Notes under the pieces: generated by a model
Database searches by the model: none
Told to the model about the DNA's origin: nothing
What the model saw: only the letters and a program-made list of their open reading frames with translations
Shown here: piece by piece, positions 25,388-38,070 of the stretch
Position numbering within the stretch: the first letter of the stretch is position 1
Layout: each line of letters begins with the position of its first letter
Assembly: GCA_023105745.1 (NCBI GenBank)
Contig: JALGQZ010000011.1
Coordinates: 15,033,975 to 15,097,974, forward strand
Source: Austropuccinia psidii
Lineage: Eukaryota > Basidiomycota > Pucciniomycetes > Pucciniales > Sphaerophragmiaceae
Reading direction: 5' to 3'
DNA length: 64,000 nucleotides
Made by a program: the position numbers and the translations under genes

Positions 25388-28293
25388 TACAACTATGAAA
25401 TATCCTACTTTGAAGTCTGGAGGAGAATGTGATATATCCCATTTGTGTTTGGCATATGCAAATTAGTCCTCCATTCACCTTACTGCATGCACTATAGCTT
25501 TACCTAGAGCTACTCTGAAACTAGAAGCTGTGGGATGTATCTTAACCAAATCCTTCCTCAAGTAATTTTGGCTTAGTCTGTGATTCAATCTATTCTCTAG
25601 AAGAGCAGGAGTCTGATTGGTACTGGCATTAGTGGATGTTTTATATGCTACTTTCAGTGAAGGAAGAAGCGTAAACCAATCATGGGTGAATCCATCACAA
25701 TCTTTTAACTCTAGACCATATGAAAACAAACTTATGACCATGTCTTCCAAATTTTTGATCATTCTTTCAGCTAGACCATCAGGGATTGGGTGGTAAGCTA
25801 TAGAGAATGATAAGCTCTTTCCAAATAATTGGTAAAGGTTTTTCCATATTTCTGAGGTGAATTTGGGATCTCTGTCATTGAGGATGTTTGTGGATATGCC
25901 AGTCCATGATGCAGCTCTATTCCATATCAGAATATCTGTATCACTGGCTGTATTATCTTTGTGACATTCTTGGATTTTGATCATAATTCCAAGTCTTTTT
26001 CCAGTGGATTTATTTTCCTTTTGACATCTTTAACAGGGTTTTCAATATTCTGCAACATGTTTTTTCCACATTGGCCACCATATGAGGGTCTTGATTTTCC
26101 CCCTTGTTTTGTCTTCAAATAGGTTTCCTGAGAAGGGGCTTTCATGAAATTTTTTCAGCACAAGATTTATTAATGATCTGTTCACAAATATTATTACACA
26201 TGTGTGTTTAGTCCCATGGTACATTATGCCACCCAGTAAATAAAAATTTCCTTTATAATATAAATTATTTCATATCCCATCCATGGCATATATTAAGGAG
26301 CTATCTTTAGAGTCTTTCATATGTCATTTAAATAGAATGCTACAATTTGTATCCTGAGTATAACTATTCCTTAATTCCTCAAAAAAGGTATGTTTAGGTC
26401 TTTAACACTGATTCCTTTAAATGGGAGCAATGCAGAAGTTTCCTTATCAACCTAAACAGGATCGTCAATGTCATTTTGTATGGTCATCTTCTTATTCCAT
26501 CTGCACTTTTATTAATATTCCCATCTTTGTGTACAATGGTCATATTTCCCCTATATTCCTGTATGGCTATTTGTCATATGAGCATATGTCTGTTGGGTGT
26601 TTCCATTTTTAAAAGTGATTTAAAAGCTCCATAACATGTTAAAGCTTCAAAAACAAATCCTTAAATAAAGTAGTTTAGCTTCTACAAGGCCCAGACAAGG
26701 AATAAACATCCCATTTTATTTTCCCCAAATATAGATTCAGTAGGTTTTCTGTGCCAAGATATAAAACATATGGTTCCTTCCACAGGTTTGTAATTAACAA
26801 TCTGGACTTTATGAAGTGTGTCTACTAGTCCATCTCCAGGTACACCAATATAAAGCTTAAAGGGCAGCACAAAATCTGGCATCAGTAAGAGTGGAATAGT
26901 GCTTAAGGCCTGTCTCAGGGATTCAAAGGCTTTTACTCTGTCAAAAATCATTTTCAATACTTTTTCTTTCTTTCAAAATTTTTAAAGAGGTATTGCTATG
27001 GGCGCAAAGTATTCAATGGAATGCATTTATTATCCTTCAAATCCCAAAACTTACTGGATTTCCTTCTTTCACTGAGTCATTGCTTTCAGTTTACTGCTGC
27101 AATTTTGTTCTTTTTGGTTCTAAAGGATAGAACATATACTACATGTCCTGGGGCTTTGAGTTCTTTAGATCCAAAATGGCATTTCCTTGAGGAAATTTTC
27201 ATATGTACAGATTGTATTTTTCCAAACACTCCAGATTACCTGTACATAGGTTCCTCCCAAGTCTTGGAACAGAAAATAATGAATCAATGTCAATTATTAC
27301 CATCATTCTGAAACTTCTTCAGGAAACATTTAATTGATAATTCCTTGATATTTTGACGGTGCATTTTTGATACTAAAAGGCATCCTTAAACATTCATACA
27401 CTCCACAACAAACAATAATTCTAAAAACTTTCCTTGGTCTTGGTGTCAATAAATCTTAATGGAATCCTTTGAGGGAATTCATAGTGCTTATATAAGCTTC
27501 TTTATATATTTGAGTGAGGGATATTTGGACCCTTGGTATGTGCAAAGTATTCAATGGCATGTGTTTAGTATCCTTCAAATCCCAAAACTTACTGGATTTC
27601 CTTCTTCTACTGAGTCATTTCTTTCAGTTTACTGCTGCAACGTTGTTTTTGTTGGTTTCAAAGGATAGACCAGATACTACATGTCCTAGGGCTTTAAGTT
27701 CTTTAAATCCAAAATGACATTTCCTTGAGGAAATTTTCATATGTACATATTGGATTTTTCCAAACACTCCAGATTACCTCTATATATGTTCCTCCCAAGT
27801 CTTGGAACAGACAATAATGAATCAATACCAATTATTAACCATCATTCTGAAACTTCTTCAGGGAACATTTAATTAATCATTTTTTGATATTTTGATGGTG
27901 CATTTTTGATACTAAAAGGCATCCATAAAGATTCATACACTCTACAATGAACAAGAATTCTGAAAAGTTTCCTTGGTCTTGGTGTCAATACATTTTAATG
28001 GAATCCTTTGAGGGAATTTATAGTGCTTATGTAAACTGCTTTATATATTTGAGTGAGGTGAATTTGGACCCTTGGTATGAATACCTGTTGGGGACTGTGT
28101 AATTGTTTAGAGCTCTAAAGTCCCCAACCCTTATAGAATTTCCATTATGCCATGCCACTATTACTGGTTTAGTTATTTCTACTTCTTCATTGTGTAATAT
28201 CTTTGTTATTACCCCCAGGGCCAGGAGTTCCACAATGTGAAGCTCAATTTCTTCTCTTGATTGTGAGAATTCGGGGTATGAAGGCCTTCTCAA
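25388..28293 (-). pseudogene. Gypsy 2 pol: RT, RNase H and integrase
   Basis: The RT start is at 28027-28293 (RRPSYP...EEIELHI, PVIVAWHNGNS, VGDFRALNNYT). The palm MPFSIKNAPS.YQ is present twice because of a 0.54-kb tandem duplication, and the YIDD box reads GIDSLL, so the catalytic pair is lost. An RNase H piece is at 26682-26957. The integrase zinc region YHGTKHTC..I is near 26200. The integrase core (25475-25984) keeps NDRDPKFTSEIW and YHPIPDGLAERMI, the second Asp and the Glu. MIKIQE runs directly into CHKDNTA, so about 45 residues including the first catalytic Asp are deleted. It is inactive. Confidence 0.7.
27001..28075. repeat. Tandem duplication, period ~0.54 kb, in gypsy 2 RT
   Basis: The segment 27001-27535 is repeated at 27539-28075. 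The words TTCAAATCCCAAAACTTACT and TGGAATCCTTTGAGGGAATT each occur twice about 540 bp apart. On the minus strand each copy encodes the same part of the RT palm, ending at VAAV..KK and the conserved 'FLGF..YYR' region. Confidence 0.8.
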
Positions 28294-28299
28294 TAGTGG

Positions 28300-31200
28300 T
28301 GGATTAGGTCTCTCATTGTTTGAGTTAATTTCAAATTCATGGCCAAAAGTACCCCTAGTGGCTCTTTATCTGATGAAAAATTTTTCTTTTGGTCATATAA
28401 AAGGGTAGGGAGTTCATTCCACTGCATATCAGTAACACTAAAGCTTACTCCAGCTTCATTTGAAATGACTCTGTACTGAATTGAACTTCTTTAGCTCTAA
28501 AACTACAGGTGATATTTAATTTACTGTAATTTATCTTTTAAAAGGCAAAAAAGCAAGTTTTTGACTATTGTTGACCCCAATAGCATATATCTGTCTTTAT
28601 TTTGATCTAGATCTATGCCATACATTATTGAATAATTATTTGCCAATATTAAATGGGTACCAGAGAAGGTTTCCATAACAACAAGTGAAACAGTAATTTT
28701 TGAGTTTCCATTTAGTGGTGGAAATCTTAAAATCGTTTTAAATATGCCCCATTCTTTCATTGGATTACTTACACTTTTGAGTTTTATGCAATTAATTGGT
28801 GATAATTGATCTTCAAGATTTTGTACACAGATCTCAAGAAAAGATTTTTACTTACAAGAGCAGAAGGCTCCTTGATGAAGAAAAATCTAAGTGGGTATGT
28901 TGTCACTGACCATTTCCATTATGCACAAATTCCCAGCTGTATAACATTTCCCCGGTTTGGTTTGGCTTCCATCAGTTGTTCATATTGGATTTCAGACAAT
29001 CAATTTTACCATTTTGCAATTGTGGCAAGTTTTAATAAGATTCCATGATTTCAAATGGGACATTGATACTTTCTATATCTTTTGAAGATTGAGAAAATAT
29101 TGATGATTTATCTTCTGAACTATCTATATATCCTATTTTTTAACATCAGGTTATTTCTAAATTTAAATTTAATTCATTTTCCCAATTCTTGGAAATTAAT
29201 TAGTTAGATTTGTGGTGCTCTGGAAAATGTGGCACTTCATGATTGTATCTTCAGATTTATATTTCATATTATCAGAATTTACTTTGGTATTTCTCCCCAA
29301 AGAATCTTCTCAAAGTGTGTTGAACCTTGTTGTAAAATTAAACCTACTAGAGCAAAGTCTGGTTGTGGTGGTTACTTGTTCTAGTATACTTATAATATCC
29401 TCTGGTGTAGATTTTTCAGTAGTCCTGCATTTAAAAGCATGCTCCAAATAACCTCCACATTGTGTGATAAATTCTGACATGTCAGGATATAATTCTGTTA
29501 ATCTGTGTTTCTTTTGTCAAAACCATGGTAAAGCTTTGTCTTTTTAGACATAAATTTGAGCACTTTCAAAACTTTTTCCACATTAAATTTTCAAGAATCG
29601 TTGCCCCACTTATGAATAATTTGGTTCTTCCACCAAGTTCAACTTTGGTTTCCATGTGCTTTTTGTAATTTGATATACCATCTATGATCTGCATTGGTAA
29701 ACAGAGTGTTAAATATTGCCGTTACCAATCTTTCTGGTAATTCAAAGTCTTGTTTTATCATTTAAATACCACTGATGAGTTCCATATGGTCGTATTCTCC
29801 TTCACCACTGAATTGAGGCCAATTTTTAAGCTTTGGTACTTCTTTCAAAGCCGCTTGGCCCATTGTTAATTTTGAATTATGGAAAAAAGTGGAAAATTGA
29901 TTTTGATTGTCAATTTTACACATCAAATGCTTGTGGGTTGGATTTTGCTGTACCTTCAGTTTAATTCAGGGGTGTAGAAAACTTTGTTAAAGTATGCATT
30001 AATTGTTTAATATCATTCATTTTACTGGTCCTACACCTTTGGGAATTTCTGAATTCATGTTGAAAACCTTTTATTAAATTGATTAACTAAATTTTATACA
30101 TTCTTCTTTGATTTTGATTTCTTTGCATAATGCAGTTTGTCAAGTATTATTAGAAATTACTTGATTCAATTTCATTGTTAATTTTGAAATTCCTCCTTTG
30201 AAGTGTTGAAGCACATTTTCAACGCAATGGTATATGTCTTTACTTCAGTAAATTAATTTGGAATATCATCAAGGACTTTCTTATTATCTCTTTGGATAAT
30301 ATTTATTCCTTGTTTTATTTTTCTTTCAATTATTTCATCAAAATTGAATTTAGAGAATTGATCTGTTAATTCCTTTATAATGACAGATTTCTCATTTATT
30401 TTATTTACAGATAACCTTCATTTATTGAATATTCAACTTTTTTCAAATTTTTTCAAATCACATTATTTTGCTTTATTTGGGTAAACATTTGATTTTTTTT
30501 GATTTAACACTGTTGCAAATTGATTAATATTTAGCGGAAATGTGACTTTTTATGTCCTTTATAGTTATATAAAATTTTGGAATGCAATCCAAAATGTCAG
30601 AAATAATTTTTGGTATTTGAACCTGGCTTCCACTTCTCTCTGTAACTCAATCCTGGATTTGGCCATCTGAAACACCTTTCCCATTGCATCCTGTTTAATT
30701 TTTGGGATTTGTAACCCTTGCTGTATGCTTTTGTGTCTTTTTCCTTGCTTTTTCCCTTGTTCTGAGCGTGTGGCTTCTTTTTCACATTTTAATTGCTACT
30801 TCTGGCTACTGGGGCTGGTTTTGCCCCTTGGTTGGGTGGTGGAGGGTTGTTTTCCCTGCATTCTTATATTAAAATTATCATTTTCTTGTTTTCCATCAAT
30901 GGATGCCATCCATTGAGTAACTTTAAAGTGTTGAGAGGGCCCAGAAACTTTCTCACAGTCAGGTAAGAGTTCATTCAGTTTTCCAAAGTCTGAAAGGCAT
31001 TGTTCTTAGCCTTCTGGCAGGAATTTCAGATGTCCACTGAGGCTTCTTGTGCCTGTTTCAGCTCTGTTTAGAGGTAAAAAAGTGTTATCAGCTTCAGAAT
31101 GGCATAATTTATCAGTTTGGGCTTCATTTACCAACCCTTTTCCTTCTGTAATTAACTGTCTTCTGCCATATTCACATCTATAAACTTTTTGGGAGCTGCT

Positions 31201-31698
31201 TTAGGGGTTATAGCTTTCTCCTTATGTGGTAAAAGGCATAATTCTGAGAAAAGTTTAAAATTGTATTTTTACATCAATAAGTTACTGTTGGCGAAATTAT
31301 TTGCTTTCTTCAGGCTATTACCTATGTGCTAAATGATTTATCCTGAAAAAATTGGCTCTGGTTGATTATTCTGAGTTATAATGACACTGCAATTGTTGTC
31401 ATAATTAACAGGACTGGCAGGGATAATACTGGAAGCCATGAATGCTGTTTCAATGTTTTCTTGTCTTGTCAGATTTTCGAACACTAAATTTAATTGAAAA
31501 AGCAAATCATTAAGTGATTTTTTTTCAAAAGATAAATGAAAAAATAAAGCACCACCCATAATGTGAAGAATTTTTTATTTTTTATTTTGAATTAAGAATA
31601 TTTGTATAAATTTTTATATTTTTAAATACAAGAAAAAAGATTCAAAGAAGACAAAAATATATGTAACAGATAAAATATCACAGCTGGGAACCCAAATT
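28300..31698 (-). pseudogene. Gypsy 2 gag and protease
   Basis: The protease-like segment at 28521-28760 reads FPPLNGNSKITVSLVVME and ILANNYSIMYGIDL, which I know from rust gypsy proteases. The DSG active site upstream is not readable. Gag around 29.6-29.8 kb gives DFELPERLVTAIFNTLF, HRWYIKL and TWWKNQIIHKWGNDS, a typical rust gypsy capsid segment. The 30597-30785 frame has RWPNPGLSYREKWKPG and a Lys-rich stretch. Stops and shifts are frequent. Confidence 0.6.
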
Positions 31699-32830
31699 GA
31701 AGGTGTGGAAATGAAACTTTGATTAAAAATTGAGTACTTTTCCTGTCCTCAAAGTTTTTATAACGTAAAATTCAATTAAAAACAGTAACATTCAATATTT
31801 TCAAGCCAAAAAATGCCATACCCACTTTTTTAACCTTATAGGTATGAGAAGAGAATATTATAGATATTTTTTTGTTTTACCAACACTCAAAATTTATCCA
31901 AAAATACTCTAAAAGAGATAATCAAGGCTAAAAAATAGATTTCTTCAAGAGCCATTTCAGTTTGAGTTAGTTGAGCAAAAGACTTCATGAAAGATTGGAA
32001 ACACAGTGAAAAACCTGATAGTGATAAAAGATGCTTTAATTTGCTTATGGAGTGGTTCCAAGGGAAAATTGATAAGGTGGATTACAAAAAATGATTATAA
32101 ACATTTTTTCCCATGACTGGAAGGCTTGAAATTTTGTAATGAAGGTGGTTGGAATACTTCATTGATAGGTTTCACAGTGTTTAAACTATATACAAAAGCT
32201 AAATATTGTAACAGTAAGGGAAAAGTGGGTCAAAGAAGACATTCTTTTATAGCCAGAAATCTTCTTAATACAAGAGAAAGATTTACTGTTTTCAGTAGTG
32301 AGAAAGACTCTGAAATTGCAAAATCCAATTATGGCATCATTGAAACCTGGTTTGGACCACAAAAGGGGTTTTTTTAGGCATTTTAGACCTTGAAATCAGC
32401 ACTTGCTATAGTTATACCCGCTTTCAAGCATCCAAAACACATCAAAATGTGTGTAAAAAACTTCAAAACCAGTTAAAAAAGTTTTTAATAGGATTTTTTT
32501 AAATTAAGGGTAGCTTTATCCTCTTGGAAGCAGTCAAAACTGCCATGTTTGTTTTCAAATCCTCATCATCAATTGAGTCAAAGACCATGTGACTTAATTC
32601 CAGTAAAAAAGGGATGAACATTTTCATGAATTTTGACATCCCATGACATTCAGCAAGGTATTTGCAGTAGTTAGGCACACTTGGAGCAAGACTTCTTTCC
32701 TCCCCCCAGAATCAATATTTCCAATTTGTATTTTCTTTGATTTCTAATCATATACTATACTTGTAATTTGAATGTGTAATTAAATTGAGTCTTTACAGTA
32801 CACAACTAAAATATTTGATACCACCTTTTC
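31699..32830 (-). mobile_element. LTR (5') of gypsy 2, truncated
   Basis: It begins TTGAAGGTGTGGAAATGAAA on the plus strand, the reverse complement of a family P end. It follows the 61372-63208 LTR backwards past CACAAAAGGGGTTTTTTTAG and AAAACACATCAAAATGTGTG, then stops matching near 32830, so the last third is missing. Confidence 0.6.
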
Positions 32831-35308
32831 ACCCATTTTGATGATAAAAAGGGACCTTTCTCTGCCCACAAGTGAAACCCCCATTCTTCTCTTAAATTCC
32901 TACATAGTACAGCTGTAAAAGGCAGCTATACTATTGAGAAATAACCAGTTAGTATTGAAATTTCATAATTGTAGTCTTTTATTATAATAAAGAAATTGAT
33001 AAAGCTGCCTGCAGGGCTTTCAATGACGCTCACCACCACTATTTCTTCACAGTAAATCCCTTAATATCCTTTAAAAACTCTTTTTAACCTTTTTAACTGT
33101 CTAACAGCTGTCTGCTTGGTTATATATACAGTTATTATAACTCCTTCATAGACTCAGCCTGAAGCCAACTTATGAAAATAATATTGAAATTAAACCACAT
33201 GTAGCCCATTTCTTTATGAGGTCTCTCACAATCCATTCCTCTATATATTAAATATCACAAGATAACAATGAAGGTATCAAATATCAAAAGAAAATACAAG
33301 TACTCTCAACTGTTTGGGAATTATATGAATAAAATGTTTCAAGTTCCAGCTCACAAATGGCAGTTTTTTACTATTCCTTTTTTCTAGGCTCAATATTAGC
33401 TTTTCCAAATTTCTCCTGGGAATCTTCTGAATGAGAGATTCTGGGTATTCACCTCAATATCCAGTTGAAGCTAGCCTATTGATTAGAAAATCATATGAAG
33501 AATGGTTTTCCCAAAGGGATTGTGGTTTTTAAATTTTTCTCTTTATAGAACAAATAATGATGCATTATGAAAATTTGGGAAATCATTTTTTTTACCTTTT
33601 TTCAAATAAAGAATAGTAATTAAGTCCAAAAATTCAAGAAGGTGTTGCTTTAAGGACACTTATTATACCCTTAGCTACAAAAAGAGGGGAATACAAAAGC
33701 ACCACCCATAAAGCCTGGGCCTGAGGAATCAATTTTTTCATCCTAATGTTAGAACCAATTGCATTAAAAAACCTCTTACCTTTCTCAATTGATACGATTA
33801 CAAAGTTTGATTGTTTTTCAGCTCTTTTGTATTATTAATTTTATTTTTTCCTACCATTCAAAATGTAATTTCAGATTTCACTCTTAGCTCAATGGTACTA
33901 AGCTCAATTCTCAAAAATAATCAAATGAAAAGCTCAAAAACTTAAATTATCTATATCAGTGGAAAACATTTTATTGCACTCCCAATAGGTTTTATAATAT
34001 TTTTATGGGAACATATTAATGAAATTCTTTCCTGAGGCTTCAAAAAAAGATATACAATTATATTATTGAAATTCCAATTTTTTTAGAGATGAAACAATTC
34101 TTTGAATATTTCTCAAAACGGGTAAACACTCTCTTTATAATGTAATAATGATTTCAAACCTGCATAACTTTCCAATAATTGATTAGAATCAAATAGTATA
34201 CATGTCCACATTGTAGAAATCTCGGTTTGCTTTACTTTTAGGCCATAATGAGGTTCTTTCTGTCAGAAAATGGCAAAAGCAATAAAAAGCTATAGCTCAA
34301 TTATCATTAAAGCCGATATAGGTGGTTATGTGGAATATACACACACAAGATTGAAACTTGGTTTTCAACCATGAAAAAAATATCTCTTTAAATCGGATTA
34401 ACGGAAATTTAGAAATTAGAGGACTGAAGGGCTGTTTAATTGAGTTATACACTGGACCCCAATGGTGCATGCATCATTGATTGGATAATAAACCACATTT
34501 GCTTCACTTGACTACCTACTAATTAAGTTAAATGTACGTCTTTCCCACAGTGAGATCCCAAGCTGGCTAGTATGGAATCATATCCAAAATCCCGAATATT
34601 GTTGTCATTTATGAAGCTAAATATCCAAAATTTGTCTCATTTCTTATCCAATTTTGTTCCGTACAAGTGTTTTACTTGTTTCATATGTCTGAAATTCAGT
34701 TTGGAAAGGTTATAATACCAACCAGTTTATCCAAAGGCTTAGTAAACAGGATATGAAAGGCTTATCTGTTAGAAGGTTGATAATTGGTGATGTTGTCTGG
34801 CTTCGAAGGTTTGCAAGGCACATATAGGAAGGAAAGACTATATAAGAAAAATCAAAATTATGAATATCCTACACTAAAGCTGCCAACGTTGGATGTGAGG
34901 TGTAAGTTTCACATACAACAATTATACCATTAAGTGGCTGTAACCTCCCCGGTTTTTTGTTAGGTGTATTTAGGTAGCACCAATGAATACCTATCTTTGA
35001 GATATTTAATTGGTTTACAAAAATTATGTGTGTGTGCGTTGGAGTATTGATCTTATATGAGAAGTAAAATTAAAAATTTATGCTCAGTTCTGGTTCTAAG
35101 CTGGAATAGCTTTTGTTGTTTCTTATCCTAATGGGATAGAAAGGACACATTACGAAAAAGGGAGCTTCCATGTCAGATGAATAATATGCTGAGTGATTTT
35201 TACTATTTTGTCATCTTATGAGTATCCTAATTTAATATCTGTGTTAATGGTATTGAGGTGTCATCCTGCGCCCATGTTTTGAGGTGTGTTTCGCGTCAGA
35301 GGCTGACA
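32831..35308. repeat. Rearranged R-type LTR fragments
   Basis: It contains a plus-oriented piece near 32910-32990 (TACTATTGAGAAATA), a minus-oriented LTR start at about 33000-33175 (GACGCTCACCACCACTATTT, ending TAGACTCAGCCTGAAG), and a plus-oriented LTR end at about 34860-35308 finishing GAGGCTGACA. The intervening 33.2-34.8 kb is AT-rich with no gene or RNA that I can see. The last ~370 bp match 50945-51308 closely. Confidence 0.5.
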
Positions 35309-37132
35309 AATGTTCTACACTTTATCTCTTGTCTATATCTAATAGACTTCTAAATTTTGTATTTTAAGTCATTAATTATCACTCACAATATTATTCCGCA
35401 TTTCTGATGTTCAAAATAAATAACTGAAACTTTTTTAAGTTTTTCTTCCAATGAAAAGACACATGTCAATATACTAATTTTTCTGATACAAATAATTGAG
35501 TTTATGCAAATCTTGTCAATTTTGGAATTGGTTGTTTGAAATTTTCAAGTTCTTTTTTGGTGAAAAACTTAATCTTAGACTTTGCATTAGCTATGAGAAT
35601 CTAATTTACTATGGTTTAATCTTCTGAATAGAAAGCAAATTCAAAGATTCAATACTTCGTACTTTAAAGCGCTTTCTCACAAATGTGTAGCACTAAGAAA
35701 GGAAAAAACCCTATCATTTCTGGTTTTTGATTTTCTTTTGTTTCAAGAAATATTATTGTGTTCCTTTTATCGCTTAAAGGGGTCATAGACTTTGATGAAT
35801 TAAAAAAATACATAACAAATTAACAAAAAGTTAGAGAATATAATTAGTAAGAGCATATAGGGAGTTCCCTGCACCAATTTTAAATAAAAAAAGAAGGAAA
35901 CCTTAAATGGGTGAAATTCTCACTCAAACACTCTGAAAATAAACTTTTTCTTGAAAAATATTTTTCTCATAAAAGAGGCCTTTAATTCAAAAAGAACCTT
36001 CCAAAACATTGTTAATTTTTTCCCACCAGAAAAAACCCTTTTCCATAAATCTTTCTTCTAAAAAATTCATTTTATAGAGAACCTTTTCCCAAAATTTTTG
36101 TCGCCTTATTTTTGAATCTCCCCAATCAAAAAATAAAGCGTAGTTCCTTTTCCATTCATCAACAGTCAAAAATCCTTCACCCAACCTCTCTCACCTCAAG
36201 CCAATTTCGCACTCCTTTTGTATTTTTTTAGCTGATTTTTGCTCTTTATCCAGTATTCTTTCTTATTCCACAAGATTCATTTAGGTTCATATTTATTTAT
36301 TTTTCAATATTCCGAATATTTTTTCATTTTGAAAAAATACAACTTATCCAGAACACTCCATAATCCCTTCCACTCCACCTTAAAAATTTCTACAAATAAG
36401 CAAAGGATTATAAAAAGAGAAAAAGTGGAAAACTAACCATTACTTATTTAACTGACTTCTTTCTTCAAATAGAATGATTGGTATTGAGGTTTCTGATATC
36501 TTTATTGGATCACTAATAATTTCTGCCTGAACTATGGGCATGTTTTTTCAAATATATTGCGATTCTATATTAGTTTTTCAAAATCTGAATCAAACAGGTA
36601 GGGGGATGCATGAGCTTCGAATTGAAAGAATCAAATTCTAAATGATTTGAAAGGAGCTTCCTGAGAAACCTAGCCTCGATTAAGCCCATTGGAGAATTTA
36701 TTTAAGGCCAGAAAGACTGAGATGTACAGTTTTTCATGGGTGATTGAGTGGTCAAAATTTCCTTCGATTTTGAATATGAACTCTAATGAAGGTATCGCGC
36801 TGTTAATATCTCTATCAATAATCATATTGAACGCTTTCCTTAAATTTTATAACAAATTAAGATAAATATTGTAGAATTGGGCTCAGTACCTGATAGATTT
36901 TTGCGCAATTTTTATCAACGCTAGTGAAATGAAGGAATAGAGGGTGATGTGCATTTATGAGTCTTAAGTTTTCGTATATGGTCGGGTTTAAAGATATCCA
37001 GAGAGTGGGGAATACAATACTGATAATTTGTGTCCTAAAAATTAATTACCCCTTCCTTTCGATGTGTCAATCCAAATTTATGGCATTCAATAGGTGACAT
37101 ATTAGTAACCCAAATGGGAATACTACAAATAA
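35309..37132. repeat. Array spacer block A, copy 1
   Basis: This is homologous to 51309-53086 along nearly the whole length (for example AGTAAGAGCATATAGGGAGT and GGTGACATATTAGTAACCCA). It ends immediately before the tRNA-Asp at 37133. A 65-aa minus-strand frame at 35987-36184 (WEKVLYKMNFLEERF) is not preserved in the other copy, so I do not call it a gene. Confidence 0.7.
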
Positions 37133-37239
37133 TCTGAGTTAGTTCAACGGTAGAATAACTGCCTGTCAAACTTGAATGGACACGGGTGCATTCAAGAACT
37201 TGAAAGCTGTAGACGGGGGTTCGACTGCCTCACTCGGAG
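37133..37239 (+). tRNA. tRNA-Asp(GTC) with 36-nt intron (only uninterrupted copy)
   Basis: Acceptor TCTGAGT pairs with ACTCGGA (one G-T). The A box TAGTTCAACGG is complete; D-stem GTTC/GAAT. Anticodon stem ACTGC/GCTGT has one T-T mismatch; loop CTGTCA-A gives anticodon GTC at 37165-37167. The intron, 37169-37204, starts after position 37 as usual in nuclear tRNA genes and can fold CTTGAATG/CATTCAAG. T-stem GGGGG/GCCTC has a terminal mismatch and the B box is GGTTCGACTGC (one base off). TTTT follows at 37241. It could be a functional gene or a slightly decayed one. Confidence 0.65.
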
Positions 37240-37498
37240 ATTTTATATCCTAGCTTCTAACTACATCTGAGTAAATTGTTTAGAAGCGTATCTTGAACTT
37301 ATTTTAAACCTTTTCACTTCACGCACTTGCGATTTCACTACCGACAAAATTATCTATAACGTTACTTTTTCATCTCTGTGACATAATAATTAAATGGGTT
37401 TCATCAAGAGTTGAGAGTCTCGAAAATCACAATATCGCCTATTTATGTAGTATTTCCTGACAAGATTTCAGGCGTGAGGAATCAAAACGCCAAATTAA
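37240..37498. repeat. Array spacer block B, copy 2, first part
   Basis: It matches the sequence after the other tRNA copies (CTTTTCACTTCACGCACTTG, CAATATCGCC..ATTTATGTAG) up to CAAATTAA, where the copia element is inserted. It continues at 42776. Confidence 0.7.
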
Positions 37499-38070
37499 TG
37501 CAATGAGTAGGTGTTAACAGTCTTATAATTGCTATGATATTACGAAACCAGTAGTTAGTAATACTAAAACAGAGATAGTAAGTACAGCAGCATTCAAGTG
37601 TGATATTGGTGAGTTAAAAAAATACCTGAAGGGAATCTATTCAGTTGTTCAACAATTTTAATGGAAAACCAACAACACAACAATAATATATACCTAGTAC
37701 TCTATAATAACAGATTTAATGTCAGTTGGTGGAGCTACTCGATGAGAAGGAGTGATAAACTATACCTATACTCCTCCAGAACAATGCGTACGAGTATAAG
37801 GTTAATTATATTTAGTAAAGTTAAACAATAGAACAGTCGACAAATAAGATTTTTAATTCTAATAGCTCAAGTCGATGATCGCACTCTATTATATACCATT
37901 GACAAACCCAATGGTTAGTCATTCTCACATTCCCCCATCATAATTATGTTAAGTCTAAGATACAATAGTTTATATCTATTCTCTGAGTACCCCTGCAGAG
38001 ATGTCTTCAACAATGGATAGGCAACCCCTGCACAGTCAATAGCCGAGACGATTCTTCTCATTTCATAACA
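37499..38070 (-). repeat. Copia 3' LTR
   Basis: It is the left-hand 572-bp LTR on the plus map, identical in length to 42204-42775. The polyprotein frame runs into it and ends at 38063, as is common in copia elements. Confidence 0.9.

Larger units (their letters stand above)
22128..32830 (-). mobile_element. Gypsy 2: Ty3/gypsy element nested in gypsy 1 5' LTR
   Basis: The 3' LTR lies at 22128-25387 (plus-strand ends TGTAAGG and GGCTCACA), internal sequence at 25388-31698, and a truncated 5' LTR at 31699-32830. Minus-strand order is gag, protease, RT, RNase H, integrase. The first stretch inside the 5' LTR reads TTTGGGTTCCCAGCTGTG on the minus strand, a plausible primer binding site. The integrase C-terminus is cut a little after PPDFKVG at the 3' LTR, so the chromodomain tail is missing. 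The 3' LTR (3.26 kb) is longer than the solo copies (~1.8 kb), so it probably has its own insertion near 22.2-23.5 kb, which holds no gene I can see. Confidence 0.65.
9255..35308 (-). mobile_element. Gypsy 1: decayed Ty3/gypsy element with nested insertions
   Basis: The R-type 3' LTR is at 9255-10783, internal sequence at 10784-21506, and the 5' LTR starts at 21507. That LTR is interrupted at 22127 by gypsy 2, and R-type sequence ending GGCTGACA closes the locus at 35308. On the minus strand the order is gag, protease, RT, RNase H, integrase, chromodomain-like tail, the normal Ty3/gypsy order. All domains carry stops and frameshifts. Nested inside are a P-type LTR (16003-17765), a GC-richer insert (about 11870-13370), a 1.1-kb tandem duplication in gag and gypsy 2. 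No target duplication is recognisable, perhaps through age. Confidence 0.6.

Noticed and set aside
35987..36184. 65-aa minus-strand frame in block A
   Set aside because: The frame is not kept in the second block A copy at 51.9-52.1 kb.
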